DNA of 64,000 nucleotides, taken from the NCBI GenBank assembly GCA_964529715.1, contig CAZGXI010000010.1, positions 1-64,000 on the forward strand, written 5' to 3'. The notes under the pieces are model-generated. The model did not search any database. It had not been told where the DNA came from and saw only the letters and a program-made list of their open reading frames with translations. Below are positions 32,950 to 42,298 of the stretch, one piece after another (position 1 is the first letter of the stretch; every line of letters starts with the position of its first letter). Origin of the DNA: CAZGXI01 sp964529715. GTDB lineage: Bacteria > Chloroflexota > Anaerolineae > Aggregatilineales > Ch27. The position numbers and the translations under genes are program-made.

Positions 32950-33627
32950 GTGGTCATCTCGCATCTGATCTTATCGCACCTGCTGGCAGATTACATCCTG
33001 CAAACCAACTGGCTTGCGGCGCGCAAGGGCCAATTCAGCGCGCGCCGCATTCAGTCATGGGATGGGCTGCTGCTGCACGGCATCATCGTCTGGATGGTGT
33101 CGATGGCCGCGCTGCCTCGCTACCTGGACGTGCTGTGGCCCTACATCACCGTGCTGGCAATCGTGCACATTCTCCAGGACGCGACCAAAGTCTGGAGCGG
33201 GCCGCGCATAGAGATTCGGTCGATCATCCCGTATAGCCTAGATCAGGGGCTGCATTTTCTGGCGATTTTCGCCTTCCAGGGCCTGGTCGCCCCCCTGATC
33301 CAGCCTGCCCCTACCGCCCTCGAACTCCGGCTGGTCATGCTGGCAGCCTCGCTGATTGCCCTTACGCGGATGTACGAGGTCTCGTGGTGGGCAAACTGGC
33401 TGGATATGATCCCCTATATGAACCACTGGCGGCTGTGGGGCTACCTGGAACGCTCGGCCATGTTCTTGCTGAGCGCAGCAGACCTGTGGTGGCTCGCGCC
33501 GTTGGGCGTGTTGCCCCGGCTGTACGCCGCCTGGCGGTGTGGTCAACCTATCTGGCGTCAAAAACGTGGGATGGCCGAACTCTTGCTTGGGATGGCATTT
33601 TCGGTGATACTTGGGTTTGCTATTTAA
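32950..33627 (+). CDS. DUF3307-like membrane protein
   Basis: A 225-residue integral membrane protein with GTG start (AAGGA about ten bases upstream). The first block, SHLILSHLLADYILQTNWLAARK, is the hallmark of DUF3307 (ADYILQ-W---K), and HILQDATK follows. Roughly six membrane helices. It ends near the next gene, 32 bp away. Function of the family is not known. Confidence 0.75.
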   Translation: MVISHLILSHLLADYILQTNWLAARKGQFSARRIQSWDGLLLHGIIVWMVSMAALPRYLDVLWPYITVLAIVHILQDATKVWSGPRIEIRSIIPYSLDQGLHFLAIFAFQGLVAPLIQPAPTALELRLVMLAASLIALTRMYEVSWWANWLDMIPYMNHWRLWGYLERSAMFLLSAADLWWLAPLGVLPRLYAAWRCGQPIWRQKRGMAELLLGMAFSVILGFAI

Positions 33628-33659
33628 ATCGTTTGACACATAAAACAGGTAAACGCGCA

Positions 33660-34955
33660 ATGGCTCTCCTGGATCGTCGTGTCCTGATCGACGCTCCGCC
33701 CGAAATCGTCTGGAAATATCTTTCCAACCTGGCTGACCTGCCGCGCTGGCATCCCAACTGCACCCAGACCAGCATCCTCACCACCAGTCAGCGTGGTGTG
33801 GGCGTCCGGCGGCGCAACACGATGAAAAAAGGCCCATCCGTCGTGGAGGAAATCGTCTCCTGGTACGAAGGGCTGGGTTACGAATACGTTGTCGTGGATG
33901 GCCCACGCTATCGGCGCAATCGCGGTCTGCTGCGCTTGCAAGCCATCCCCGAAGGGACCATCTTGCAGTGGACGTTTGATTACCAGTTAGGCGGTCTCCT
34001 GGGTGGCCTGCGCGACCGACTGTTCGTCCGCCGCCGTCTGGACAAAGAAATCGCGGACGGCCTGAACCAGTTCAAGCGCCTGATCCAGTCTACCGGCGTG
34101 CGCATGGATGCCGTATCGCGGGACAAGGTCGCCATGCGGCCCGCGCCAAACGCCGACGAACGCGCCGCCCTCGGCATGTCTCGTAGCCAACGACTGCCGG
34201 ACGACGCGGCGGAAACGGCCACGCCCACGTCTCCCGGTCGGCCCCGGTCCATGCCGCCCGTCATTTTTGAGGACGATCTCCCGGTGAGTCCTCCGCCTTT
34301 GCCGAGGCCGGTGGAGGTCTTTGAGGACGACCTGCCGCCCGCACCGCTGCTGGAAGAACCGCCGGTCGCAGAGGAAGATACCCGCCCTCGCCTGCCTGCT
34401 GCGCCTAGACCCGCCGAGATCACGCGCCCAATGGCCGCATTGACCGACGACGACCTGCGATTCCGCCCGCCCGCGCCTGAGCCTGCCGCCGCCGACCTGC
34501 CGTCCGTCGAGGCGGAACCAGACTGGGCGAAAGTAACGCAGACGGTTCAACCCGTCACGCTGCCAGACGACGCGCCTTTCCGCCCGCCTGTGTCGCCTGA
34601 ACCCGCAGTGGAACCCGAACCTGCCGCCCCATCCGAACCGCCGGCGCCGGTCGGGCCGAGCATCTGGGAAATTTTCGGCGTGCCGCGCCCCAGCGAAGTC
34701 CTGTCCAGGGCGCAGGCCGCGCCGGAGAGCGCCGCCGGGGAAGCCACACCTTCACCGCCGCCGTCGGAGGCAGCCCTCGCCGAGCCTGCCGCGCCAGCCG
34801 CAATCGTCCCGCCGCCGGTCGAAGCACCGGTCCGCGCGGCGCATCCCGGCCTACGCGCGCGCCGCGGCCCGACGCCCGGCCAAATCCGCGCCCGCTGCGC
34901 GCCAGGGCATCCCGGCCTGCGCCGCAAGTCCATGCGGCAACACGGTAAGGAATAA
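33660..34955 (+). CDS. SRPBCC-domain protein with long proline-rich tail
   Basis: A 431-residue protein. Residues 1-145 are an SRPBCC/polyketide-cyclase-like lipid-binding fold (VLIDAPPEIVWKYLSNLADLPRW; ILQWTFDYQLGGLLGG). Residues 180-430 are low complexity, rich in Pro, Ala, Glu and Asp, with short repeats such as FEDDLP (twice) and a conserved-looking SIWEIFGVPRPSEVLSRA near 355. The acidic repeats suggest a disordered scaffold or binding tail. A start at 33660 is favoured because the domain begins there; the ribosome site is weak. A terminator follows. Confidence 0.7.
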   Translation: MALLDRRVLIDAPPEIVWKYLSNLADLPRWHPNCTQTSILTTSQRGVGVRRRNTMKKGPSVVEEIVSWYEGLGYEYVVVDGPRYRRNRGLLRLQAIPEGTILQWTFDYQLGGLLGGLRDRLFVRRRLDKEIADGLNQFKRLIQSTGVRMDAVSRDKVAMRPAPNADERAALGMSRSQRLPDDAAETATPTSPGRPRSMPPVIFEDDLPVSPPPLPRPVEVFEDDLPPAPLLEEPPVAEEDTRPRLPAAPRPAEITRPMAALTDDDLRFRPPAPEPAAADLPSVEAEPDWAKVTQTVQPVTLPDDAPFRPPVSPEPAVEPEPAAPSEPPAPVGPSIWEIFGVPRPSEVLSRAQAAPESAAGEATPSPPPSEAALAEPAAPAAIVPPPVEAPVRAAHPGLRARRGPTPGQIRARCAPGHPGLRRKSMRQHGKE

Positions 34956-34989
34956 AAAGCAAGAGCCGATGCGGTTTGCGTCGGCTCTT
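34954..34989. terminator. Bidirectional terminator between SRPBCC gene and tRNA-His
   Basis: AAGAGCCGATGC pairs with GCGTCGGCTCTT around a 5-base loop. On the minus strand it is followed by GCTTTTT, so it ends the tRNA-His transcript. Confidence 0.75.
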
Positions 34990-34997
34990 GTTGGTGT

Positions 34998-35074
34998 TGG
35001 GGTGGCTGGTGGGATTTGAACCCACGCTTCCCTGATCCACAGTCAGGTGTGTTAACCGCTACACCACAGCCACC
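34998..35074 (-). tRNA. tRNA-His (anticodon GUG)
   Basis: Minus strand; extra G at -1 opposite discriminator C, acceptor GTGGCTG with CAGCCAC, anticodon loop CTGTGGA (anticodon GTG), T arm GTGGG-TTCAAAT-CCCAC, and an encoded CCA. It is the last element of the minus-strand run that starts at sufC. Confidence 0.95.
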
Positions 35075-35119
35075 ATGTTTGCTGGGCAGTATAACATACC
35101 CCGGCGCAGATTTCCAGGG

Positions 35120-35773
35120 TTAAAGCGGGCCTTTTTCGGCAATAATCACCAATGCCACGCTGCGCGGAAAAGTCACCGTCGCCTGTTTGAGCCGAAATCC
35201 GGCCTCGGCAAATCGCTGTGGGATGTCTTCCGGCCAGGGGCCGCGCTGCCCAGTGGCGCGGTAGGCCAGTTCCAATGCGCTGCTTGCCACTCCGCCGCCA
35301 GTCAACAGCCCGTTCGGCACGATCACCAACCGCCCGCCCGGTTGCAGGACGCGGTATGCCTCATGCAATGTTTCCGGCGCGATGATGAATTCCGTCGGAA
35401 AGGTGCTCACCACCGCCGGAAAACAACCATCCGAGAAGGGAAGCGCCTGTCCCCTGGCCCGAACCAGCGCCGGGCGAATCCGACGGCGCAACAGCTTGCG
35501 CCGGGCGAGGCGGCCCATGTATGGCGACAGATCGCAGCCAACCGGCTCCAGACCCGCCGTGCGCAGGTCGATTTGCAGATTGCCCGTGCCGTGGGCCAGT
35601 TCCAGCACGCGCGCGCCCGGCGAAACGTTCAAGTGCCGGAGCGCCGCCCGCTGCCAGGCGCGCCAGTCGCCGAGCGAGACGACCCAACTGACCGGATCGT
35701 AAGTCCAGGCCAGTTCGTTGTAGAGCAGCCGGAAACCCAATCGGATCAGCGCCCACCATGCCCGCGCCAGCAT
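35120..35773 (-). CDS. Class I SAM-dependent methyltransferase
   Basis: A 217-residue protein. Motif I is VLELAHGTGNLQ, motif II region EPVGCDLSPYM, and motif III-IV ALPFSDGCFPAVVSTFP with LHEAYRVLQPGGRLVIVPNG. An N-terminal hydrophobic helix (ARAWWALIRLGFRLLYN) may attach it to the membrane. Substrate not evident; the pattern resembles ubiquinone/menaquinone-biosynthesis-like methyltransferases. It abuts the ChbG-like gene with a one-base overlap. Confidence 0.85.
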   Translation of the reverse strand: MLARAWWALIRLGFRLLYNELAWTYDPVSWVVSLGDWRAWQRAALRHLNVSPGARVLELAHGTGNLQIDLRTAGLEPVGCDLSPYMGRLARRKLLRRRIRPALVRARGQALPFSDGCFPAVVSTFPTEFIIAPETLHEAYRVLQPGGRLVIVPNGLLTGGGVASSALELAYRATGQRGPWPEDIPQRFAEAGFRLKQATVTFPRSVALVIIAEKGPL

Positions 35774-36621
35774 CAGTTCGCCAGTTCCTTAAACGAAACC
35801 AGGCGGATGTTCCGGGTAACGATCACCTCCCGCACGCTGGGATGCGTCAGTGCCTCCAGTTCGCGCTCGCGTTGGGCAGCATAGGAACTGCTCAGGCCCT
35901 CGGCATAGCCCGGATGACACATCAACTCGGTGACACCCTCCGGCAGATTGACCAGGATGAGCAACAGTTCGCCCAGGATGGCGTTCTCATCGTAAAAACG
36001 GGTTTCCAGGTAATCCGGCCAGCGTGGGAGCGGCGCTTCACTCAGGATAGCGACCAATTCGTTTGCTTTATCGAGCGCCAAGTCAGGCGGAAAGCCGGGC
36101 AGCATAGCCTGAAGCATCTCCGCTGCCTGCTCCATTGAAGCAGACGGGTGTGGCTTGCGCAGCGGAATCGCGTACTTGCGCGCCAGGTCCACTGTAACAC
36201 GCAGCGCAGCCGGGTGCAAAAAAGCCATGTGGTGGTGCGAATCCAGATGATCCGGCGGATGGCCCGTCAGGGTAATGAACCGCTCGACCTGCGCCGACAG
36301 TTCGAGTTGAATTTCGTCGGCGTTGAAGCGCAGATAAACCGGTGCGATGCGCTCCGGGCCAAAGAACCTGCCCTGCTCGTCTACCAGGGAAGACACACGC
36401 GCCGGTGGCGAGACGGGAACCCCACTGGTCAGGTTGAGGTGCAGCCCCACACCCAGATCGGGCGCAGTCTGCCAGGCTTCTTCCAGCCCGGCGGCGGCGT
36501 CAGGATAGTTGATCATCACCGACGTAGACGTGACAATCCCACGCCGGTACGCTTCCAAAATACCCCGGTTAATGCCCACCGAACGGCCCAGGTCGTCGGC
36601 GTTGACGATGAGAGTCGGCAC
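35773..36621 (-). CDS. ChbG/YdjC-type carbohydrate deacetylase
   Basis: A 282-residue protein: LIVNADDLGRSVGIN (metal-binding Asp), GLHLNLTSG, HLDSHHHMAFLH and ELMCHPGYAEG carry the metal and catalytic residues of the YdjC/ChbG family, which removes acetyl groups from chito-oligosaccharides or related glycans. A TAGGAGC ribosome site precedes the ATG. It lies behind a GDPD gene in the same direction. Confidence 0.9.
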   Translation of the reverse strand: MPTLIVNADDLGRSVGINRGILEAYRRGIVTSTSVMINYPDAAAGLEEAWQTAPDLGVGLHLNLTSGVPVSPPARVSSLVDEQGRFFGPERIAPVYLRFNADEIQLELSAQVERFITLTGHPPDHLDSHHHMAFLHPAALRVTVDLARKYAIPLRKPHPSASMEQAAEMLQAMLPGFPPDLALDKANELVAILSEAPLPRWPDYLETRFYDENAILGELLLILVNLPEGVTELMCHPGYAEGLSSSYAAQRERELEALTHPSVREVIVTRNIRLVSFKELAN

Positions 36622-36645
36622 GTTTCTGCTCCTATCTTGGGGCGG

Positions 36646-37419
36646 CTATCCCGCCTGGTCGGCTTGCCGCAACACGCCAGCCAACACGTCAGGGCGGTTT
36701 GTCATGATCATGTCTACCCCCAGATCGCGTAAGGCGCTCATGCGGGCCGGATCGTCTACCACCCAGGTGTTCACACGCAGGCCGGACCGCCGTGCCCAGG
36801 CCATGTAAACAGGCGTGACAAACGAGTGGTGCGGATGATCTGCCTCATGTGGATAACGCCATAATAGCCAGGGAATGTAAAACGGTTCGCCCGGTTCATG
36901 CAGAAAGCCGATGGGGATGTGCGGCGCGATCTTGCGCAGGCGGCGCAGACGGAGCGGGTTGAATGACGACACAATCACGCGGGCAGCTAAATTGTGGTGG
37001 GCGATCCGCTCGGCCACGCGCGCTTCCAGGCCATCCTGCCGGAGCGTGAAGCCCTTCAGTTCAACGTTGATTAACAAGCGTCTGCCCACCGCCTCGAAAA
37101 CTTCATCCAGAGTGGGAATCTGCTCCCCAGCAAAGCGAGGGTCGAACCAACGTCCGGCGTCCAGGCGCTTGATCTCGGCCAGCGGAAAGCTGCCCGCGTC
37201 GCCGCTACCGTCGGTCGTGCGGTCCAATGTGTCGTCATGGATCACGATGGGCACACCGTCCGCCGTCAGGGACACATCCAGTTCGATCCCGTCTGCGCCG
37301 TAATGGGCAGCCAGTTCAAAGGCCGCGAGGGTATTTTCCGGGGCGTCGTGACTGGCGCCCCGATGGCCGAAGTTGAGTATCCGACCCTGATAAAAGGTGG
37401 TCAGCGGGAGATGGTTCAT
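36646..37419 (-). CDS. Glycerophosphodiester phosphodiesterase
   Basis: A 257-residue GDPD. The motifs HRGASHDAPENTLAAFELA, GIELDVSLTADGVPIVIHDDTLDRTT, NVELK and the final VNTWVVDD are the complete family set, including the two catalytic histidines. No signal peptide, so it acts in the cytosol on glycerophosphodiesters from lipid turnover. It overlaps the Rieske gene by four bases. Confidence 0.93.
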   Translation of the reverse strand: MNHLPLTTFYQGRILNFGHRGASHDAPENTLAAFELAAHYGADGIELDVSLTADGVPIVIHDDTLDRTTDGSGDAGSFPLAEIKRLDAGRWFDPRFAGEQIPTLDEVFEAVGRRLLINVELKGFTLRQDGLEARVAERIAHHNLAARVIVSSFNPLRLRRLRKIAPHIPIGFLHEPGEPFYIPWLLWRYPHEADHPHHSFVTPVYMAWARRSGLRVNTWVVDDPARMSALRDLGVDMIMTNRPDVLAGVLRQADQAG

Positions 37420-37730
37420 ATGCGATAATCGATTTGGATGTTGCCGCCCTCTAGACGCACATCATAGCGCGGAGTCGGCGCAACTGCGGGAGGGAGCAAA
37501 GCCTGCCCGGTGCGAATGTCAAAGCGCGCGCCGTGACGAGGGCACTCGATTTCGTGGCCGTATAAATCGCCATCGGCCAGCGGGCCACCGTCGTGCGTGC
37601 ATACGTCGCCGATGGCATAGTAACGCCCATCGACGTTAAACACGGCGACGTATTCTCCTTCGATCTCCACGACGATGCGCTCGCCGGGGCCGACCGCGTT
37701 CGCCGCCGCCACCGTCACCCAGTTTGCCAA
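37416..37730 (-). CDS. Rieske [2Fe-2S] ferredoxin-like protein
   Basis: A 104-residue soluble Rieske protein. Cluster ligands lie in CTHDGG and CPRHGARFD. The size matches NirD/biphenyl-dioxygenase-type ferredoxins found in suf operons of many Gram-positive and Chloroflexota genomes. Located 45 bp after sufU, it is likely an electron donor for cluster assembly or an independent ferredoxin made with it. Confidence 0.9.
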   Translation of the reverse strand: MANWVTVAAANAVGPGERIVVEIEGEYVAVFNVDGRYYAIGDVCTHDGGPLADGDLYGHEIECPRHGARFDIRTGQALLPPAVAPTPRYDVRLEGGNIQIDYRI

Positions 37731-37775
37731 CGTGCCATCCTCCTCCGGCCCTTCACCGGCTCGTCCGTCGCCGCG

Positions 37776-38174
37776 TTATTCGTCATCTGCGTCGCCCGGC
37801 CAACCTGACAGGCCATAAGCGCCTGCCTTAAGCACCTTCAGCGACAGCAGCGCGCACTTGATCCGCACCGGCGTCAAGGGAATGCCGAGCATCTCCAGAA
37901 TATCCTCTTTGCTGAAGTGGCGCAGTTCGTCCAGGGTCTTGCCGATCATCGCCTCGCCCAGCATTGAAGCCGACGCCTGACTAATCACACAGCCGTCGCC
38001 GTCCCAGCCAACCGCCTTCACGCGCCCATTCTCATCCAGTTGAACGGTCAGGCGCAGCCGGTCGCCACAAAGCGGATTCTCGTCTTCGTAGTCGATGTCC
38101 GCAGGCTGAAGCACACCTCGATTGCGCATGTTCTGCCCGTGATCGACGATCATTTCGCGGTAAAGATTTTCCAT
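37776..38174 (-). CDS. sufU: SufU-type Fe-S assembly protein
   Basis: A 132-residue U-type protein. The three conserved cysteines are in NPLCGDRL, GDGCVISQASASM and RIKCALLSL. In SufU these with an Asp bind zinc and accept sulphur from SufS. The long insertion after the second Cys (AMIGKTLDELRHFSKEDILEMLGI) is typical of SufU and not IscU. It follows sufS, which fits the pair's function as a sulphur-transfer unit. Confidence 0.92.
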   Translation of the reverse strand: MENLYREMIVDHGQNMRNRGVLQPADIDYEDENPLCGDRLRLTVQLDENGRVKAVGWDGDGCVISQASASMLGEAMIGKTLDELRHFSKEDILEMLGIPLTPVRIKCALLSLKVLKAGAYGLSGWPGDADDE

Positions 38175-38228
38175 CGCCCCATCCCTCGCTTGACCAACAG
38201 GAGCACAGACTGCCGCATCCTAACGCCT

Positions 38229-39479
38229 TTACGCGAAAACCTGCTTGACTTTATACAATGCCTCGATCAGCGCGTCCACCTCGCCCAGGGTATTATACAG
38301 GTAAAAACTGGCGCGGGCCGTCGCGGGCAGGTTGAAGCGTTCGTGCAGCGGCATGGCGCAGTGATGCCCGGCGCGCACGGCCACACCTTCTGCATCGAGA
38401 AGCTGGGCCACATCATGCGGGTGCAGGCCGTTCATCGTGAAGGCGGCGACGGCACCCTTGTGATCGGCGTCCGGCCCGTACACCGTGAGTCCGGGCACTT
38501 CGGCCAGTCGCTCCAGCGCATAAGCAATAACCTGATGTTCGTAAGCCTGAATTTTATCCATCCCGATCCTGGAGAGGTAGTCCACTGCCACGCCCAGGCC
38601 GATGGCCTCGGCAATACTGGGCGTGCCCGCCTCGAACTTGTACGGCAGGTCATTCCATTCGCTGCCGCTCAGGCGCACCTTGCGGATCATGTCGCCACCG
38701 CCCATAAACGGCGGCATGGCTTCTAACAGGGCGCGCCTGCCGTAGAGTACGCCGACCCCGGTCGGGCCGAGCATCTTGTGCCCGCTGAAAGCCAAAAAGT
38801 CCACGCCGAGCGCCTGCACGTCCACCGGCATATGTGGCACACTTTGCGCGCCATCCACCAGGATCAGCGCCCCGGCTTCGTGCGCCTGCCGGACCATGTC
38901 TGGAATGGGGTTGATCGTGCCCAGGACGTTAGACATCTGGGTAATTGCCACCAGTTTCACAGCCCCTTTGCTCAGGAGACGAGCATAGGCGTCTAGGTCC
39001 AACAGGCCGTTGTCCAATACCGGGATCGCGCGCAGCGAGAAGCCCTTCTCGGCGGCTACAAGCTGCCAGGGGACGATGTTCGAGTGATGCTCCATCTCGC
39101 TGATCAACACCACATCACCCGCCCCCAGGTTGGCCCGGCCCCAGGTCTGCGCGACCAGGTTGATGCTCTCGGTCGCATTGCGAGTAAAAACAATCTCACG
39201 CCAGGAAGCGGCATTCACGAACGCCTTCACCTTCTTACGCGCCGTTTCATAGGCTTCCGTCGCCGCCTCGCTCAACTGGTAAATGCCCCGGTGCACGTTG
39301 GCGTGGGTCGTGCGATAGTAATGATCCATCGCTGCGATAACCTGCACCGGCTTCTGGCTGCTGGCGGTGCTGTCCAGATAGACCAGTGGGACACCGGGGC
39401 GAACCTCCTGCTGCAAGATGGGAAAATCGGCGCGGACCGCCTGCACGTCGAAGGGTGTGGTCAGATCAGAAAAAGCCAT
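38229..39479 (-). CDS. sufS: Cysteine desulfurase SufS
   Basis: A 416-residue PLP enzyme. It shows YLDSTASSQKPVQVI, NATESINLVA, SEMEHHSNIVPW, VDGAQSVPHMPVDV, the PLP Lys in AFSGHKMLGPTGVG, and the catalytic Cys loop RAGHHCAMPLHERF. ATG at 39479 has GGAG eight bases upstream; two earlier in-frame starts are too close to that site. It makes persulphide from cysteine and passes it to SufU. It is separated from sufD by a large membrane protein. Confidence 0.95.
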   Translation of the reverse strand: MAFSDLTTPFDVQAVRADFPILQQEVRPGVPLVYLDSTASSQKPVQVIAAMDHYYRTTHANVHRGIYQLSEAATEAYETARKKVKAFVNAASWREIVFTRNATESINLVAQTWGRANLGAGDVVLISEMEHHSNIVPWQLVAAEKGFSLRAIPVLDNGLLDLDAYARLLSKGAVKLVAITQMSNVLGTINPIPDMVRQAHEAGALILVDGAQSVPHMPVDVQALGVDFLAFSGHKMLGPTGVGVLYGRRALLEAMPPFMGGGDMIRKVRLSGSEWNDLPYKFEAGTPSIAEAIGLGVAVDYLSRIGMDKIQAYEHQVIAYALERLAEVPGLTVYGPDADHKGAVAAFTMNGLHPHDVAQLLDAEGVAVRAGHHCAMPLHERFNLPATARASFYLYNTLGEVDALIEALYKVKQVFA

Positions 39480-39503
39480 GTGCATCACTCCATCCGTTGA
39501 ATA

Positions 39504-42080
39504 TCATTCCCCTTCCGGTGGAATGACGATGTCCTGCAAATAGTACAACCCGTCGGCGGCGTGGGGGCGGTCGCTGTGGACCGGCAGCCGCGTAATGTCC
39601 GGGTAGGTGTAAAGGCCGACGTAAAGCCCATACGCGCCGGGTTCCAGGTCGGCGGGAACGTCCAGCACCGTCTCCTGGTAAACAAATCCATTCTCCGGCC
39701 ACTGCGACGTCGGCATGTCTGCCCCGCCCAGCGGACCGTCCCACTGGGTCACGGCGTTGCCCGACGCATCCAGCAAGTGGACGAACAGGTGATAGTCGGG
39801 CCGCGAAGAACTGACCGCCTGCCACAGAAACTTCAGGCGGTATGCCCTGTCTTCCGCCACCTGGCCCGTATAACGGATCAGGCGCATGGTAGCGCCAAAA
39901 TCCACCTGTTGCGTCTGATTTTCGTCCACAAAAAGCAGGCGGAGCATCCCGATCAGCGCGCGGCGGCAGCCCGGTTCTCCCGGCAGAACGGCGCACCCAC
40001 CCTGATCTGGCTCCAGCCAGAAACGCACCTGGCGGAAACTATCCGGCTGGGTATAGACCGACGACCACCAATGCTGCGCACCGGGTTCCACCGCCAGGAA
40101 AAAGCTATTCTCGCCTTGACCATCCAGGTCCAGATGCAGCCAACGGGATACCAGCAGCCAAGACGACGCCTCAAACTCCCAACTGACCGCCCGTGCCTCC
40201 GGCAGGTAAAACGACACCACAACCTCGCCGTCCAACCAGCGCACCGCCTCCGGGCTTTCGCCTTCGGCAAGCCAACCGCCATCGACCGTGTAAACCACGT
40301 CCTCCAACGACGGGCCGTCGGGGACCTCGAAGATGGTCACTTCGCTATCCTGATAGACCGGCGCGCCGAACAGGCGCGGCAGGTACGCAGCCATCTCTTC
40401 ACCCAATGGGAAGCGTCGGTGCACCACCACAACCTTCGCCCCGCTGGCCCGGATCACACCTGCCTGCTGCTCAATCGTCATGGCAGGGTAAACGTCGTCT
40501 TCGACTGGGGGCAACGCCGCCGCGTTGACCAGCGCCAGCATGGCCGGGTTGGCCCGTGTCTTGCGAATTTCGTGGCCCGCCAGGATCGGCTGGCCGTGCG
40601 CCGTCTGATAGAGAAGCTGCCATTGGCCCACGAAGAAATCGCGCGCCGGGAGGTCCAGCACCGGACGGACTTCGCCGCGCGCCGCGTCCGCCGCCAGGGT
40701 TTGAAAGTAAGCCGGGATCAGCGCCTCGGTCGTCGGAAAGGCCGGAAAGATCGCGTAGTCGGCCATCACCATCACCGCAAGCGCGACGACCGCCCCACCC
40801 TGCCACGCGAGACGGCTGAGACGAGAAACACGGTCCGTCAACGCAGCAAAGCCGAACGCCGCCAACACGCTCACCGCCAGGGCCGTGACCATGTTCAGCC
40901 GGGCCGGAGTACGGCTCATACTCACGCCGGGCAGCGCGCCGTACAGGGCGTAGGGCATGGCGATCCGGGTCGTGTCGCCGTTTTCGACAGGCATCTCCAC
41001 GACCTGATCCCCGACCTTGAGCACCGGGCCAAGCGCCAGCACCGCCGCGACCAGCCCGACCAGCAGCCAGGGTATCGACTCGGTGCGGCGCTTCCACAGG
41101 GCCAGCGCCGCCAATGCGATCCCGACAACGCCCAGGTAAGCCGGGCCTTCGATGGTGCTGTCGCCGAGCACGTCCCACGCCCAGGTAGGGATCAGGCCCA
41201 GGCCGCTCAGCGTCGCATTGAACGGACTCGGCGTGACATAGGCCAGCAGGTCGGCGCTGTAACGCACCACACCCGTCTCCTGCAAATAGTGCAGGTCGCC
41301 GCTGAGATATTCGGCCAGCATCGGCGCGTAAAAGAACAGCACGCCCACCGCCGCGACTCCGCCCAGTGTCAGCGCCGGGCGAAGCCACTGCCGCCACGAC
41401 CGGCGACAGCGCCAGGCCATCGCGCCGCCGTAGACCGCCGTCAGCGGGACAAGCTGGTAGGTGAGGTTCGTCGGGTAAGTTCCGGCGGCGAGCGCGAAGA
41501 ACAGCCCGCCCAAGGCTCCGGTTCGCCAGCCCGCCCCGCGCCACAACCGGACCAGGCTCCACGCATACAGCAGCAGCCAGTAATTCGTGATCAACCCCAG
41601 ATGTCCACCGGTCGCGTGGCCCATGCGCGTCGGAAAGGCCAGGAAGATCAGCCCGCCTAGCAATGCCGCGCCCTGCCGCTTTGTCAGTTCCCAACACAAC
41701 AGGTAGCCCGCCAGCCCGGTCAGGAGGTTCGCTGCCAGAAAGGTCAGGTTATAAGCGGCCAATGGAGAGAAGATCAACGCGAACGGGAGACCCGCCAGAT
41801 GTGCCAGCGGCGCGGCCCACTGCACCGGACTGAAAAAGCCATCTGGGTAAACGAGAAGCGGCTGATAGGCAGGATGCATCCCTGCCAGGATCGCCTCTTT
41901 AGTCCACCAGATCAGCCGGACGGCCTCAAACTGGTCGCCGTAAGGCGCACCCGCCGCGTGCGTTTCCAACTGTGCAATGACGGGATAAGTCAAGATCAGG
42001 GTCGCCGCCGTGAAAAAGATCAACGGCACGACTCCGTGCCGGAACCACACCCGATTCCACAACTGCTGAATGTGTTCCAA
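39504..42080 (-). CDS. Large membrane protein, glycosyltransferase-like
   Basis: An 858-residue protein. Residues about 1-430 contain about a dozen membrane helices (VVPLIFFTAATLILTYPVI, ALIFSPLAAYNLTFLAANLLTGLAGYLLCWEL, IPWLLVGLVAAVLALGPVLKV) with an extracytoplasmic loop after the first (ETHAAGAPYGDQFEAVRLIWW), an arrangement found in GT-C-type mannosyl/arabinosyl transferase-like proteins. Residues about 440-858 are a soluble beta-rich domain. The function is not recognised. It lies in the middle of the suf operon between sufD and sufS, 25 bp from sufS, so it should be co-transcribed. Confidence 0.75.
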   Translation of the reverse strand: MEHIQQLWNRVWFRHGVVPLIFFTAATLILTYPVIAQLETHAAGAPYGDQFEAVRLIWWTKEAILAGMHPAYQPLLVYPDGFFSPVQWAAPLAHLAGLPFALIFSPLAAYNLTFLAANLLTGLAGYLLCWELTKRQGAALLGGLIFLAFPTRMGHATGGHLGLITNYWLLLYAWSLVRLWRGAGWRTGALGGLFFALAAGTYPTNLTYQLVPLTAVYGGAMAWRCRRSWRQWLRPALTLGGVAAVGVLFFYAPMLAEYLSGDLHYLQETGVVRYSADLLAYVTPSPFNATLSGLGLIPTWAWDVLGDSTIEGPAYLGVVGIALAALALWKRRTESIPWLLVGLVAAVLALGPVLKVGDQVVEMPVENGDTTRIAMPYALYGALPGVSMSRTPARLNMVTALAVSVLAAFGFAALTDRVSRLSRLAWQGGAVVALAVMVMADYAIFPAFPTTEALIPAYFQTLAADAARGEVRPVLDLPARDFFVGQWQLLYQTAHGQPILAGHEIRKTRANPAMLALVNAAALPPVEDDVYPAMTIEQQAGVIRASGAKVVVVHRRFPLGEEMAAYLPRLFGAPVYQDSEVTIFEVPDGPSLEDVVYTVDGGWLAEGESPEAVRWLDGEVVVSFYLPEARAVSWEFEASSWLLVSRWLHLDLDGQGENSFFLAVEPGAQHWWSSVYTQPDSFRQVRFWLEPDQGGCAVLPGEPGCRRALIGMLRLLFVDENQTQQVDFGATMRLIRYTGQVAEDRAYRLKFLWQAVSSSRPDYHLFVHLLDASGNAVTQWDGPLGGADMPTSQWPENGFVYQETVLDVPADLEPGAYGLYVGLYTYPDITRLPVHSDRPHAADGLYYLQDIVIPPEGE

Positions 42081-42188
42081 CCCGCCGCCTCGCCTCCTGC
42101 AAATTCAGCGCCGGGATAGTGTACCACCGCCGCAAACGACGCGCCGCTCGCCTGAAGACGCAGAGTTTGTCGTGCCGGGTTCAACAGA

Positions 42189-42279
42189 ACACGGACAACA
42201 CAGAAAGACACGGACGATCACAGATTTTCAAAGGATCACCGAAATCTGTGCAAATCCGCCTCATCTGTGTTATCCGTGT
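42189..42279. repeat. Nested inverted repeat (REP/MITE-like)
   Basis: Outer arms ACACGGACAACACAG (42189-42203) and CTGTGTTATCCGTGT (42265-42279), and inner arms CACAGATTT (42219-42227) and AAATCTGTG (42242-42250). The 'cacagat/atctgtg' wording is common in dispersed short palindromic repeats. It sits in the gap between sufD and the membrane-protein gene and might attenuate transcription there. Confidence 0.7.
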
Positions 42280-42298
42280 GCCATTCAGCAGACCTGAT

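Noticed and set aside
39561..41660. 699-codon plus-strand frame opposite the large membrane gene
   Set aside because: It is antisense to a convincing protein, very rich in Arg/Gln/His; a codon-bias artefact.
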